NCBI GenBank assembly: GCA_049670425.1
Contig: JBATTG010000050.1
Span: forward strand, 1 to 5,303
Direction of reading: 5' to 3'
Length of the DNA stretch: 5,303 nt
Origin: Proteocatella sp049670425
GTDB lineage: Bacteria; Bacillota; Clostridia; Peptostreptococcales; Filifactoraceae
Shown here: positions 1 to 5,303 of the stretch, one piece after another
Layout: every line of letters begins with the position of its first letter
How positions within the stretch are numbered: the stretch's first letter is position 1
Notes under the pieces: model-generated
Seen by the model: the letters and a program-made list of their open reading frames with translations, nothing else
What the model was told of the DNA's origin: nothing
Databases searched by the model: none
Position numbers and translations under genes: made by a program

Positions 1-584
1 ATGTAAGGCGGGTCGGTGGAACCAAGGATATCCCAATTGACGTAAGGATAATTGCATCCAGCAATGAGCTCCCTGAAGTTATTATCGAAAGCGGCAAAAT
101 ACGAAAAGACTTGTATTACAGGCTGAATATAATAACTGTAAATATTCCGCCATTAAGAGAGCGCCGGGATGATATTCTCCCCTTAGCAGATAAGTTTATC
201 GAAAAATATAATGAGAAGCTGAATAAAGATATTTGGATTTTATCCGATAAGACAAAAGAAAAACTTCTTAATTATGATTTCCCTGGAAATGTCAGAGAAC
301 TTGAAAATATAATTATGGGAGCCATGTCTCTTTTGGACAACGAACATGTGATTACCGATGATTATATTTCAATAAATCCAATATCTGAAAGTTCAAAAAC
401 CGTATTAGATTTTGGAAACAATTTAAAAGAACTTGGTTTGAATGTTTTAGTTGAATCTATCGAAAAAGAAATTATAGAAAAAAGTTATATTGAAAACCAC
501 AAAAATATAACTAAAAGTGCTTTGGAGCTGAAAATAAAAAGGCAGACGCTGCAGCATAAATTAAAAAAATACGAAATTAAATAA
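1..584 (+). CDS. Sigma-54-dependent transcriptional activator, C-terminal part (5' end outside window)
   Basis: This is the 3' part of a bacterial enhancer-binding protein, which uses ATP hydrolysis to open sigma-54 RNA polymerase promoters. The frame is open from base 3 and gives 193 residues to the TAA at 582-584. A TTG at 111 lies inside the conserved DLYYRLN motif and is not a start. Visible parts in order: the beta strand and sensor I region (DVRIIASSN, about 13-21), GKIRKDLYYRLN (31-42, arginine-finger region, with Ile where Phe is usual), PPLRERRDDI (49-58), the sensor II motif PGNVREL (94-100), a variable linker, and a Fis-type helix-turn-helix (about 150-190, NITKSALELKIKRQTLQHKLKKY). 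Walker A, Walker B, GAFTGA and any PAS or receiver domain lie upstream of the window, so the signal cannot be told. The C-terminal style resembles RocR-type activators of amino-acid catabolism; that is a resemblance from memory, not an assignment. It converges on trkH. Confidence 0.93.
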   Translation, partial: VRRVGGTKDIPIDVRIIASSNELPEVIIESGKIRKDLYYRLNIITVNIPPLRERRDDILPLADKFIEKYNEKLNKDIWILSDKTKEKLLNYDFPGNVRELENIIMGAMSLLDNEHVITDDYISINPISESSKTVLDFGNNLKELGLNVLVESIEKEIIEKSYIENHKNITKSALELKIKRQTLQHKLKKYEIK

Positions 585-627
585 AGAATAGGTATACTCT
601 ATATTATTGAGAGTATACCTATTCTTT
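583..627. terminator. Bidirectional intrinsic terminator between the sigma-54 activator gene and trkH
   Basis: The arms 583-600 (AAAGAATAGGTATACTCT) and 610-627 are perfect reverse complements of 18 bp around a 9-nt loop. A T-rich tract follows on both strands: TTTTATTTAT on plus, and TTTATTTAATTT on minus. The left arm overlaps the stop codon of the activator gene, and trkH homology ends 15 bp to the right. The position between convergent genes and the symmetric tails support termination in both directions. Confidence 0.85.
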
Positions 628-641
628 TATTTATATCCAGT

Positions 642-902
642 CTATTGTGTGCTGTGTTTCCAAGTACTTGGGGCAAAAAGCATTATCATTGGAAATATTT
701 CCAGCCTTCCTACAAGCATATTTATACAAAGAATAAGCTTGCTTAAGTTTGAAAACTCAGAAAAATTTCCTGTAGGACCAACCATGTCCAGCCCCGGTCC
801 TATGTTATTTATACATGCGATGACCGAAGTGACAGTTGTTTCGAAGCTGAAATTATCAAGGGATATGAGAAGTACGGATCACGCAACTATAGCGCCGTAG
901 GC
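642..902 (-). pseudogene. C-terminal part of TrkH lying behind in-frame TGA codons
   Basis: Reading on from the trkH frame past the TGA at 903-905, the minus strand gives AYGAIVA, a second TGA (879-881), then 78 uninterrupted codons to TAG (642-644). The text is clear TrkH: SVLLISLDNFSFETT, the fourth selectivity-filter loop NNIGPGLDMVGP (about residues 431-442 of a 485-codon whole), and the terminal block MLVGRLEIFPMIMLFAPSTW. No base is gained or lost against the expected family spacing, and the segment between the TGAs is hydrophobic as a transmembrane helix should be. No start codon or ribosome site serves this part on its own. It is either the dead tail of a recently broken gene or, if TGA is decoded, the proper C terminus of TrkH. 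Homology is firm; expression is unknown. Confidence 0.8.
873..899 (-). other. Possible RNA hairpin just 3' of the first trkH TGA
   Basis: On the minus strand, starting 6 nt after the first base of the gcc codon's TGA neighbour (3 nt after that TGA ends), TACGG pairs with CCGTA and an inner CGC pairs with GCG around the 7-nt loop TATAGTT. The 4-nt bulge TGAT contains the second TGA. The stretch is GC-rich for this gene. Eight base pairs with a bulge is modest and may be chance. The loop is closer to the TGA than known bacterial selenocysteine insertion elements place theirs. Confidence 0.3.
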
Positions 903-905
903 TCA
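879..905 (-). other. Two in-frame TGA codons, 8 codons apart, inside trkH
   Basis: TGA codons at 903-905 (codon 399) and 879-881 (codon 407) interrupt an otherwise continuous 485-codon trkH frame (642-2099). They flank AYGAIVA in what should be the helix before the fourth pore loop. Neither of the other two minus-strand frames gives a TM-like peptide across this stretch, and one of them hits TAG at once. This argues against a frameshift explanation. Confidence 0.85.
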
Positions 906-2099
906 CATATAGACATTTACACCTCTTATTACCGGCTCGCTCATAGTCTTACGATTCAACTTGACAACCTTGATAGAATTTGGGTGCATCATTTTTTCAA
1001 TTTCTATTTTTAGCGATTTGAATAAAATTATTATTCTTGATATCTTTATGCCTCCGCCTGTAGACCCCGCACATGCTCCTACAAACATGAGAAGTACAAG
1101 TATATGCCTTGAAAGTTGTGGCCAGAGATTGAAATCTGCAGTAGCGAAGCCTGTAGTTGTCATGATGGAGGCACTTTGAAAAGCAGCATGATGAAATGCC
1201 GGAAACCACCCGTCGTAGAAACTTCTTATATTTAAAGTTATGACCGCGATTGCGCTCAACATTATACCAAGGTACACTTTAAGTTCTTCATTTCTTAACG
1301 CGCTCGATACCTCTCCTATTAATATAAAATAAAAAACGTTGAAATTTATACCAAACAAGACCATGAATAGCGTTATTACGCCCTGAAGATAATAGCTGTC
1401 ATATGCTGCTATACTCGCATTTTTAATTGCAAAACCACCAGTTCCAGCTGTTGCAAAGGCATTTGTAACACTGTCAAAAAGCGGCATTCCACCTGCTAAA
1501 AGCATCAGCACCTCAGCAACAGTGAACGCCACATATATTCCATACAAAATCTTTGCACTTTTGTGCATCTTAGGTACAAGCTTGTCTACAACCGGGCCAG
1601 GGCTTTCCGCCCTAAGCAAATGCAAAGAATTCCCTCTTGCTCTTGTAAGCGGCATTATTGCCAGAAGCAGAACCAGTACACCCATCCCTCCAAGCCAGTG
1701 GGTAAAACTCCTCCAATAGAGCAGTCCCCTGTCGAGTGATTCAATTTCAGTAAGTATGCTCGAGCCAGTTGTTGTAAAACCTGAAACGGTTTCAAAAAAA
1801 CTGTCAATGAAACTTGGTATCTGTCCACTTATAAAAAATGGAAGGCATCCAAAAAAAGAAATTACTATCCAAGCCAGAGCTACCGTCACAAAACCTTCCC
1901 TTGCATAAAAGTTATGTTTTTCCGGTTTTTTAAAAGCTAATATAACGCTGATAATGAGCATGATTATTATTGCAGCCATAAATGCTACAGCTGTTTCTCT
2001 CTCATTATTTGCAACCGCAATAAAAAATGCTGGCAGCATAAAAACTGATTCAATTTTCAGAATCCAGCTAATCATATATGTTATCATATTAATATTCAT
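903..2099 (-). CDS. trkH: TrkH/KtrB-type potassium uptake membrane subunit, open frame ending early at TGA
   Basis: This is the integral-membrane, K+-conducting subunit of a Trk system, gated by TrkA encoded just upstream. The open frame has 398 residues, against about 485 for the whole, with hydrophobic helices throughout. Three of the four pore-loop filters are present: SGFTTTGSS (106-114), ATAGTGGFAI (216-225) and SIMTTTGFATADF (311-323). Also visible are the family blocks YWRSFTHWLGGMGVLVL (128-144) and GACAGSTGGGIKISR (341-355). The fourth filter lies beyond the TGA. The ATG at 2097-2099 is chosen because AAAAGGA (2107-2113) sits 7 nt upstream; the site overlaps the trkA stop, 13 bp away, so the genes are co-transcribed and perhaps translationally coupled. 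As a 398-residue product it should be inactive, because a four-fold pore needs all four loops. Tryptophans in the frame are all TGG. Confidence 0.9.
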   Translation of the reverse strand: MNINMITYMISWILKIESVFMLPAFFIAVANNERETAVAFMAAIIIMLIISVILAFKKPEKHNFYAREGFVTVALAWIVISFFGCLPFFISGQIPSFIDSFFETVSGFTTTGSSILTEIESLDRGLLYWRSFTHWLGGMGVLVLLLAIMPLTRARGNSLHLLRAESPGPVVDKLVPKMHKSAKILYGIYVAFTVAEVLMLLAGGMPLFDSVTNAFATAGTGGFAIKNASIAAYDSYYLQGVITLFMVLFGINFNVFYFILIGEVSSALRNEELKVYLGIMLSAIAVITLNIRSFYDGWFPAFHHAAFQSASIMTTTGFATADFNLWPQLSRHILVLLMFVGACAGSTGGGIKISRIIILFKSLKIEIEKMMHPNSIKVVKLNRKTMSEPVIRGVNVYM

Positions 2100-2112
2100 A
2101 TTTTATTCCTTT

Positions 2113-3480
2113 TTATTTATCATCCAGGAAGATTTCATTGAAATTTTGCAATTTTCTTTCTGACGAAGTTACAATTACAACTGAATCTCCCAGTTTTATA
2201 ATATCATTCCCGCTTGGAATAACTATTTTCCCTGCTCTGCTCAAACAGACTATAAGTATTCCTTTTCGAAGCTTCAGTTTACTCAGTGGCTTACCCAGAT
2301 TCCTTGAAGTTTCATCTATGCTGAATTCCAAAGCCTCAGCTTTTCCATTAGCTATCCTATAAAAATTCAGCACAGAATTTTCGCTTTCATTGTTTATAGA
2401 GCGAACATATCTTAATATTTCATTTGCAGTCAGAAATTTAGGACTAACTATGGAATCAATTCCCTTACCCAGGAAAATATCCCCGTATTCCAGCCTGTTT
2501 ACTTTAGTTATCGATTTGGGAACCCCGAGATAATTTGCATACATTGAAAGGATTATATTTTCCTCATCCATATTCTTAAGCGTTACTACGGCATCGGTTT
2601 TTTTAATGCCTTCAGCAATAAGGGTTTCCTTCATAGAACCATCCCCATGTATTATCCTGGCATTTGGAAGCAGATCCGCTAATACCACGCCTCGGTTATA
2701 GTCAGTTTCGAGTATCTTTACATTAACTTCACTCTTTAGAAGTAATTCAGTCAGATAAACCGCTATATTGCTTCCTCCAATTATCATTACATTGCTTATT
2801 TTATGATTTCTAATTTTGAAATTTTTAATAAGTTTAACCAAATCCATGGTCTGTGCCGCTACGGTTATCTTATCACCCATTTTAAGCATAAAACTTCCCG
2901 TAGGTATATGTACTTGGCCTTCTCTTTCAACAGCACAAACTAAAACTTTGACCTTTGCCGTCTGATACAAATCGCTTAACTGCATATCAATCATCGGACT
3001 TCCTTCTTTTACCTTAAGTTCTATTAACTCCAGCCTTCCCCTTACGAACGAATCTCGCTTTAGAAAATCAGGAAATTGAAGCAATCTGAATATCTCTCTC
3101 GCTGTTCTTTTCTCTGGATTTATCGTCATAGAAAGCCCTAAGTCTTTTTTCAGAAATTCAGTCTGCTCTGCATATTCAGGATTTCTAACTCTTGCTATAG
3201 TATTTTTACATCCAAGTTTCTTAGCTATTATGCAGCATAACAGGTTGGTTTCATCGGCTGAAGTTGCTGCTATCAAGACATCACTTTCCCCTACACCCGC
3301 TTCAAGCTGCACTTTAAGACTGGCTCCATTTCCCTCTAAAACCATGACATCCAAGAGTTCCATCGAATTTTGCAAAACTTTGGGGTTGTTGTCAATAACG
3401 TAAACATCATGTCCTTCTTTGGAAAGCTGTTCAGTAAGAGCATATCCAACTTTACCGTCACCTACAATTACAATTTTCAT
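2113..3480 (-). CDS. trkA: Trk system potassium uptake regulatory protein TrkA
   Basis: TrkA is the cytoplasmic, peripheral subunit that binds nucleotides (NAD(H), ATP/ADP) and gates TrkH. At 455 residues it has the full two-repeat form. The first Rossmann RCK-N domain (1 to about 125) opens with MKIVIVGDGKVG (G7, G9, G12) and the acidic residue D30 after the second strand. The first RCK-C domain is about 145-220 (GSFMLKMGDKITVAA at 195-209). The second RCK-N domain (about 229-350) starts with NVMIIGGSNIA, whose glycine motif is degenerate (Ser and Ala at the second and third Gly positions), so the first half probably carries the main nucleotide site. The second RCK-C domain is about 370-455 (IPSGNDIIKLGDSVVIV). 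The start is well supported by AAAGGAG (3487-3493), 6 nt before ATG. It is the first gene of the trkA-trkH operon, with its own promoter upstream. Confidence 0.96.
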   Translation of the reverse strand: MKIVIVGDGKVGYALTEQLSKEGHDVYVIDNNPKVLQNSMELLDVMVLEGNGASLKVQLEAGVGESDVLIAATSADETNLLCCIIAKKLGCKNTIARVRNPEYAEQTEFLKKDLGLSMTINPEKRTAREIFRLLQFPDFLKRDSFVRGRLELIELKVKEGSPMIDMQLSDLYQTAKVKVLVCAVEREGQVHIPTGSFMLKMGDKITVAAQTMDLVKLIKNFKIRNHKISNVMIIGGSNIAVYLTELLLKSEVNVKILETDYNRGVVLADLLPNARIIHGDGSMKETLIAEGIKKTDAVVTLKNMDEENIILSMYANYLGVPKSITKVNRLEYGDIFLGKGIDSIVSPKFLTANEILRYVRSINNESENSVLNFYRIANGKAEALEFSIDETSRNLGKPLSKLKLRKGILIVCLSRAGKIVIPSGNDIIKLGDSVVIVTSSERKLQNFNEIFLDDK

Positions 3481-3538
3481 TTTATGCTCCTTTCAAACTA
3501 TTTACATGATTTTATTTTTATCTAGTATACAGTTCAAC

Positions 3539-3568
3539 ATTATACCATACTCTAATAAAATTTGTTGG
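3539..3568 (-). promoter_or_regulatory. Probable sigma-A promoter of trkA-trkH (extended -10)
   Basis: On the minus strand a perfect -10, TATAAT (3539-3544), is preceded by TATGG, giving the extended TRTGN form. A weak -35, CCAACA (3563-3568), lies 18 nt upstream and matches only the ACA half of the consensus. Transcription would start near 3532, leaving an A/T-rich leader of about 50 nt before the trkA ATG. That is too short for a ydaO-type c-di-AMP riboswitch, which sometimes precedes K+ transporter genes. Confidence 0.65.
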
Positions 3569-3595
3569 TTTATATATTTTTATTGCATTAGAATA

Positions 3596-3630
3596 AGAAA
3601 ACACCTCCCCTGTTTCGAAAAGTGTTTTCT
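3596..3630 (-). terminator. Probable intrinsic terminator of glyA
   Basis: Starting 16 bp after the glyA stop, AGAAAACAC (minus strand, 3630-3622) pairs perfectly with GTGTTTTCT (3604-3596). The stem can extend inward by four pairs, three of them G-U, to a 9-nt loop. U-rich sequence (GTTTTCTTATTC) runs through the 3' arm and beyond. It separates glyA from the trkA promoter. Confidence 0.65.
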
Positions 3631-3645
3631 CCTTATAATATTCAG

Positions 3646-4878
3646 TTAATCTTTATATATCGGATATTTATCAGTAAGTTCTATTACCATCTTTTGTGCT
3701 TCTTCGATTTTCTTGTGTGTAAGCACAAGGTCTATGGCATTTGCTATTGTTATCATGTCTTCTTCAACCATGCCTCTCGTAGTTATGGCTGCTGTTCCGA
3801 TTCTTATTCCACTAGTTTTAAAGAAATTTTGAGGATCAAATGGAATTGAATTTTTGTTTACAGTTATATGTGCCTCGTCTAAAAGAGTCTCGGCTTCTTT
3901 TCCGGTCATATTCTTGCTTATCAAATTTACAAGCATAAGGTGATTATCTGTTCCACCTGAAACAAGATTGAATCCTCTTTTGAGAAGTTCATCTGCTAAT
4001 ACCTTACAGTTTTTAACTACCTGTTTCTGATACTCTTTGAACTCAGGCTGAAGTGCCTCATGGAAACTTACAGCCTTAGCTGCGATTATATGCTCCAGTG
4101 GGCCGCCTTGTATACCAGGAAACATTGCCTTGTCTATTTTAGGACCAAACTCCGCTTTACACAGTATTGCTCCACCTCTTGGACCTCTAAGAGTCTTATG
4201 CGTCGTAGTTGTTACTACGTCTGCATATGGTATTGGACTTTGATGGAGTCCTACTGCAACAAGACCTGCAATGTGCGCCATGTCTACCATGAAAAGTGCA
4301 TCTATCTCCTTTGCAATTTCACCGATTCTTTTGAAATCTATTTCCCTTGCATACGCACTGGCTCCAGCTACTATCATCTTAGGTCTTTCGGCTAATGCTA
4401 TTTCTCTAAGTTTTTCATAATCTATCTGTTCAGTCTCTTTGTCTACTCCGTAAGCTATAAAATTAAAATATTTTCCTGAAATATTTACTGGTGAACCATG
4501 AGTAAGGTGACCACCTTGTGAAAGGTCCATTCCTAATACTTTATCTCCATATTCAAGTAGCGCAAAGTAAACTCCCATATTTGCCTGTGAGCCTGAATGA
4601 GGTTGAACATTTGCATACTCTGCACCAAAAATTTCTTTAAGCCTGTCTATTGCAAGCGTCTCTACTTCATCTATGTGCTCGCAACCTCCATAGTATCTTT
4701 TGCCTGGATAGCCCTCTGCGTATTTATTTGTAAAGTAACTTCCCATAGCTTCCATCACAGCCTTTGATACGATGTTTTCAGATGCTATCAGCTCTATATT
4801 TCTCTGCTGTCTTACAAGTTCCTTTTCCAGAATTTCATTGACTTGTGGGTCCTGTTTGATTAGATTTTCAAAATTCAT
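3646..4878 (-). CDS. glyA: Serine hydroxymethyltransferase
   Basis: This cytosolic PLP enzyme interconverts serine plus tetrahydrofolate with glycine plus 5,10-methylene-THF, feeding one-carbon and glycine metabolism. The product has 410 residues, a normal family length. Visible motifs, numbered from the chosen start: ELIASEN (29-35), the substrate-binding YAEGYPGKRYYGG (53-65), HSGSQAN (94-100), HLTHGSP (124-130), MVDMAHIAGL (197-206, with the Asp and His near PLP), the Schiff-base lysine K228 in VTTTTHKTLRGPRGG, and TSGIRIGT (355-362, with the carboxylate-binding Arg). The ATG at 4876-4878 is chosen because AGGAGGG lies 6 nt upstream. An in-frame TTG 30 bp further upstream would put ten non-conserved residues ahead of the usual N terminus and has no ribosome site. 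All catalytic motifs look intact. It has its own leader and terminator, so it is probably monocistronic. Confidence 0.97.
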   Translation of the reverse strand: MNFENLIKQDPQVNEILEKELVRQQRNIELIASENIVSKAVMEAMGSYFTNKYAEGYPGKRYYGGCEHIDEVETLAIDRLKEIFGAEYANVQPHSGSQANMGVYFALLEYGDKVLGMDLSQGGHLTHGSPVNISGKYFNFIAYGVDKETEQIDYEKLREIALAERPKMIVAGASAYAREIDFKRIGEIAKEIDALFMVDMAHIAGLVAVGLHQSPIPYADVVTTTTHKTLRGPRGGAILCKAEFGPKIDKAMFPGIQGGPLEHIIAAKAVSFHEALQPEFKEYQKQVVKNCKVLADELLKRGFNLVSGGTDNHLMLVNLISKNMTGKEAETLLDEAHITVNKNSIPFDPQNFFKTSGIRIGTAAITTRGMVEEDMITIANAIDLVLTHKKIEEAQKMVIELTDKYPIYKD

Positions 4879-4884
4879 ATAATA

Positions 4885-4891
4885 CCCTCCT
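4885..4891 (-). promoter_or_regulatory. glyA ribosome binding site (decides the start)
   Basis: The minus strand reads AGGAGGG, 6 nt before the ATG at 4878. This near-perfect Shine-Dalgarno fixes translation at that ATG and excludes the in-frame TTG at 4908. Confidence 0.88.
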
Positions 4892-4978
4892 GTTTTGTAA
4901 TTGTCCAATTTATCCAGTCAAAGATATTTATAATATAAAAATTACAAATAAGCATAATCTGGCGATTGGATTGGTTAA

Positions 4979-5015
4979 ACCTAATTCAGAAGATAAATCA
5001 GCTTCCGACTTAAGT
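4979..5015 (-). other. Imperfect hairpin in the glyA leader
   Basis: In the glyA leader RNA, 14-nt arms (5015-5002 and 4992-4979) pair with 11 Watson-Crick pairs, 2 G-U pairs and one G-A mismatch around a 9-nt loop. No U-run follows, so it is not an intrinsic terminator. I see neither the conserved T-box sequence nor the conserved cores of ZTP, THF or glycine riboswitches. Its function is unknown, and it could be an mRNA-stability or protein-binding element. Confidence 0.4.
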
Positions 5016-5042
5016 GGGTTTTAATAAATATTCATTATAAGT

Positions 5043-5071
5043 ATTTTATCATTAGGACAATCTTAATACAA
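5043..5071 (-). promoter_or_regulatory. Candidate promoter of glyA
   Basis: The minus strand has TTGTAT (5066-5071), a 17-nt spacer ending in TGA, then TAAAAT (5043-5048). The -10 matches the consensus at 5 of 6 positions with an upstream TG, and the -35 matches at 3 of 6. Transcription from here gives a leader of about 158 nt. The rest of the groEL-glyA gap (4879-5182) holds only the two hairpins listed and A/T-rich sequence, with no small gene that I can support. Confidence 0.45.
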
Positions 5072-5097
5072 GGTCTATGTAAATTAAAAATTAAATC

Positions 5098-5155
5098 AAA
5101 TTAAGAGAAGCCTCATCAGGAAGTTTTCACTTTAGCTTGAGTCTTCTCTTAATTT
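5098..5155 (-). terminator. Structured stem-loop after groEL, probable terminator
   Basis: The 13-nt arms AAATTAAGAGAAG (5098-5110 on plus) and 5143-5155 are perfect complements. On the minus strand, after a single mismatch, CTCA pairs with TGAG, and inside that AAGT-GAAA-ACTT forms a small hairpin closed by a GNRA-type tetraloop. The helix begins 27 bp after the groEL stop and is followed by U-rich sequence (GATTTAATTTTTAATTT). It most likely ends groEL transcription. The long, ordered stem could also protect the 3' end of the groEL message. Confidence 0.6.
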
Positions 5156-5182
5156 AGTTGAATTGCATTGTTTTTAATTGAA

Positions 5183-5303
5183 TTACATCATGCCTGGCAT
5201 TCCTCCGCCCATAGGCATCATTGGTTCACTTGACTTGATATCTACTACTGCTGCTTCTGTAGTAAGGAATGTTCCTGCTACTGATGCCGCATTTTGAAGT
5301 GCA
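5183..5303 (-). CDS. groEL: 60 kDa chaperonin GroEL, C-terminal end (5' part outside window)
   Basis: The last 39 codons of the ATP-driven folding chaperonin read ALQNAASVAGTFLTTEAAVV, followed by a short linker and the tail EPMMPMGGGMPGMM, ending in TAA at 5183-5185. The first block belongs to the equatorial domain's C-terminal helix, and the Gly/Met-rich tail is diagnostic of GroEL, projecting into the cavity of the ring. The single leftover base at 5303 belongs to the preceding codon. groES would be expected upstream of groEL, outside the window. Nothing abnormal is visible. Confidence 0.97.
   Translation of the reverse strand, partial: ALQNAASVAGTFLTTEAAVVDIKSSEPMMPMGGGMPGMM

Noticed and set aside
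607..900. Plus-strand open frame of 97 codons between the terminator and trkH
   Set aside because: It is the antisense shadow of the TrkH C terminus. It starts inside the terminator's loop, has no ribosome site, and its peptide matches nothing I know.
879..905. A frameshift as the cause of the early trkH stop
   Set aside because: TrkH similarity before and after the TGAs is in the same frame with the expected spacing. The other frames give polar peptides or immediate stops.
903..2099. TGA reassigned to tryptophan across the genome
   Set aside because: Not formally excluded, but every Trp codon seen here is TGG and no TGA interrupts the other genes. A sigma-54 activator and a GroEL/GlyA/Trk set also do not suggest a mollicute. 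Kept only as a test under the trkH finding.
3481..3538. c-di-AMP (ydaO) riboswitch ahead of trkA
   Set aside because: The leader from the extended -10 promoter is only about 50 nt and A/T-rich, without the conserved core.
4060..4395. Plus-strand open frame of 111 codons within glyA
   Set aside because: It is wholly antisense to conserved glyA sequence, with an unusual Cys/Tyr-rich peptide and no ribosome site; a shadow frame.
4876..4908. TTG at 4908 as the glyA start
   Set aside because: The extra ten residues (MDNYKTGGYY) are not typical of the family, and the strong AGGAGGG site serves the ATG at 4878.
4885..4921. TTGACT (4916-4921) as a glyA -35 element
   Set aside because: With a 17-nt spacer the -10 would be ACAAAA, matching only 2 of 6 positions, and transcription would begin within or after the ribosome binding site.

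Overview
The window is AT-rich chromosomal DNA from a low-GC, Gram-positive, probably clostridial bacterium. The evidence is AAGGAG-type ribosome binding sites, A/T-ending codons, TAA/TAG stops, a RocR-like sigma-54 activator, and a GroEL with the Met/Gly-rich tail. I cannot name a genus. It holds two gene fragments cut by the window edges, two complete genes and one interrupted gene. There is no sign of phage, insertion sequence, CRISPR, tRNA or rRNA.

Layout: (1) 1-584, plus strand: the C-terminal third of a sigma-54-dependent activator, with the end of its AAA+ domain and a Fis-type HTH. (2) 583-627: a perfect 18-bp bidirectional terminator between convergent genes. (3) 642-3480, minus strand: a trkA-trkH potassium-uptake operon behind an extended -10 promoter at about 3539-3568. 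(4) 3596-3630: probable glyA terminator. (5) 3646-4878, minus strand: glyA, serine hydroxymethyltransferase, with a long leader. (6) 5098-5155: a structured stem-loop, the probable groEL terminator. (7) 5183-5303, minus strand: the last 39 codons of groEL.

TrkA is the cytoplasmic nucleotide-binding (RCK) subunit that gates the membrane subunit TrkH, and the two genes are 13 bp apart. glyA and groEL are separate housekeeping units that share only strand and order.

The main anomaly is in trkH. The open frame stops at a TGA (903-905) after 398 codons. The same frame, with no indel, then continues as recognisable TrkH down to a TAG at 642-644, broken only by a second TGA (879-881). The part behind the two TGAs carries the fourth selectivity-filter loop (NNIGPGL), so the 398-residue product alone should not form a complete pore. 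A recent double nonsense mutation is the simplest reading. Recoding of TGA is the interesting alternative and can be tested. Otherwise the window looks ordinary; I did not find a convincing new multi-gene system.
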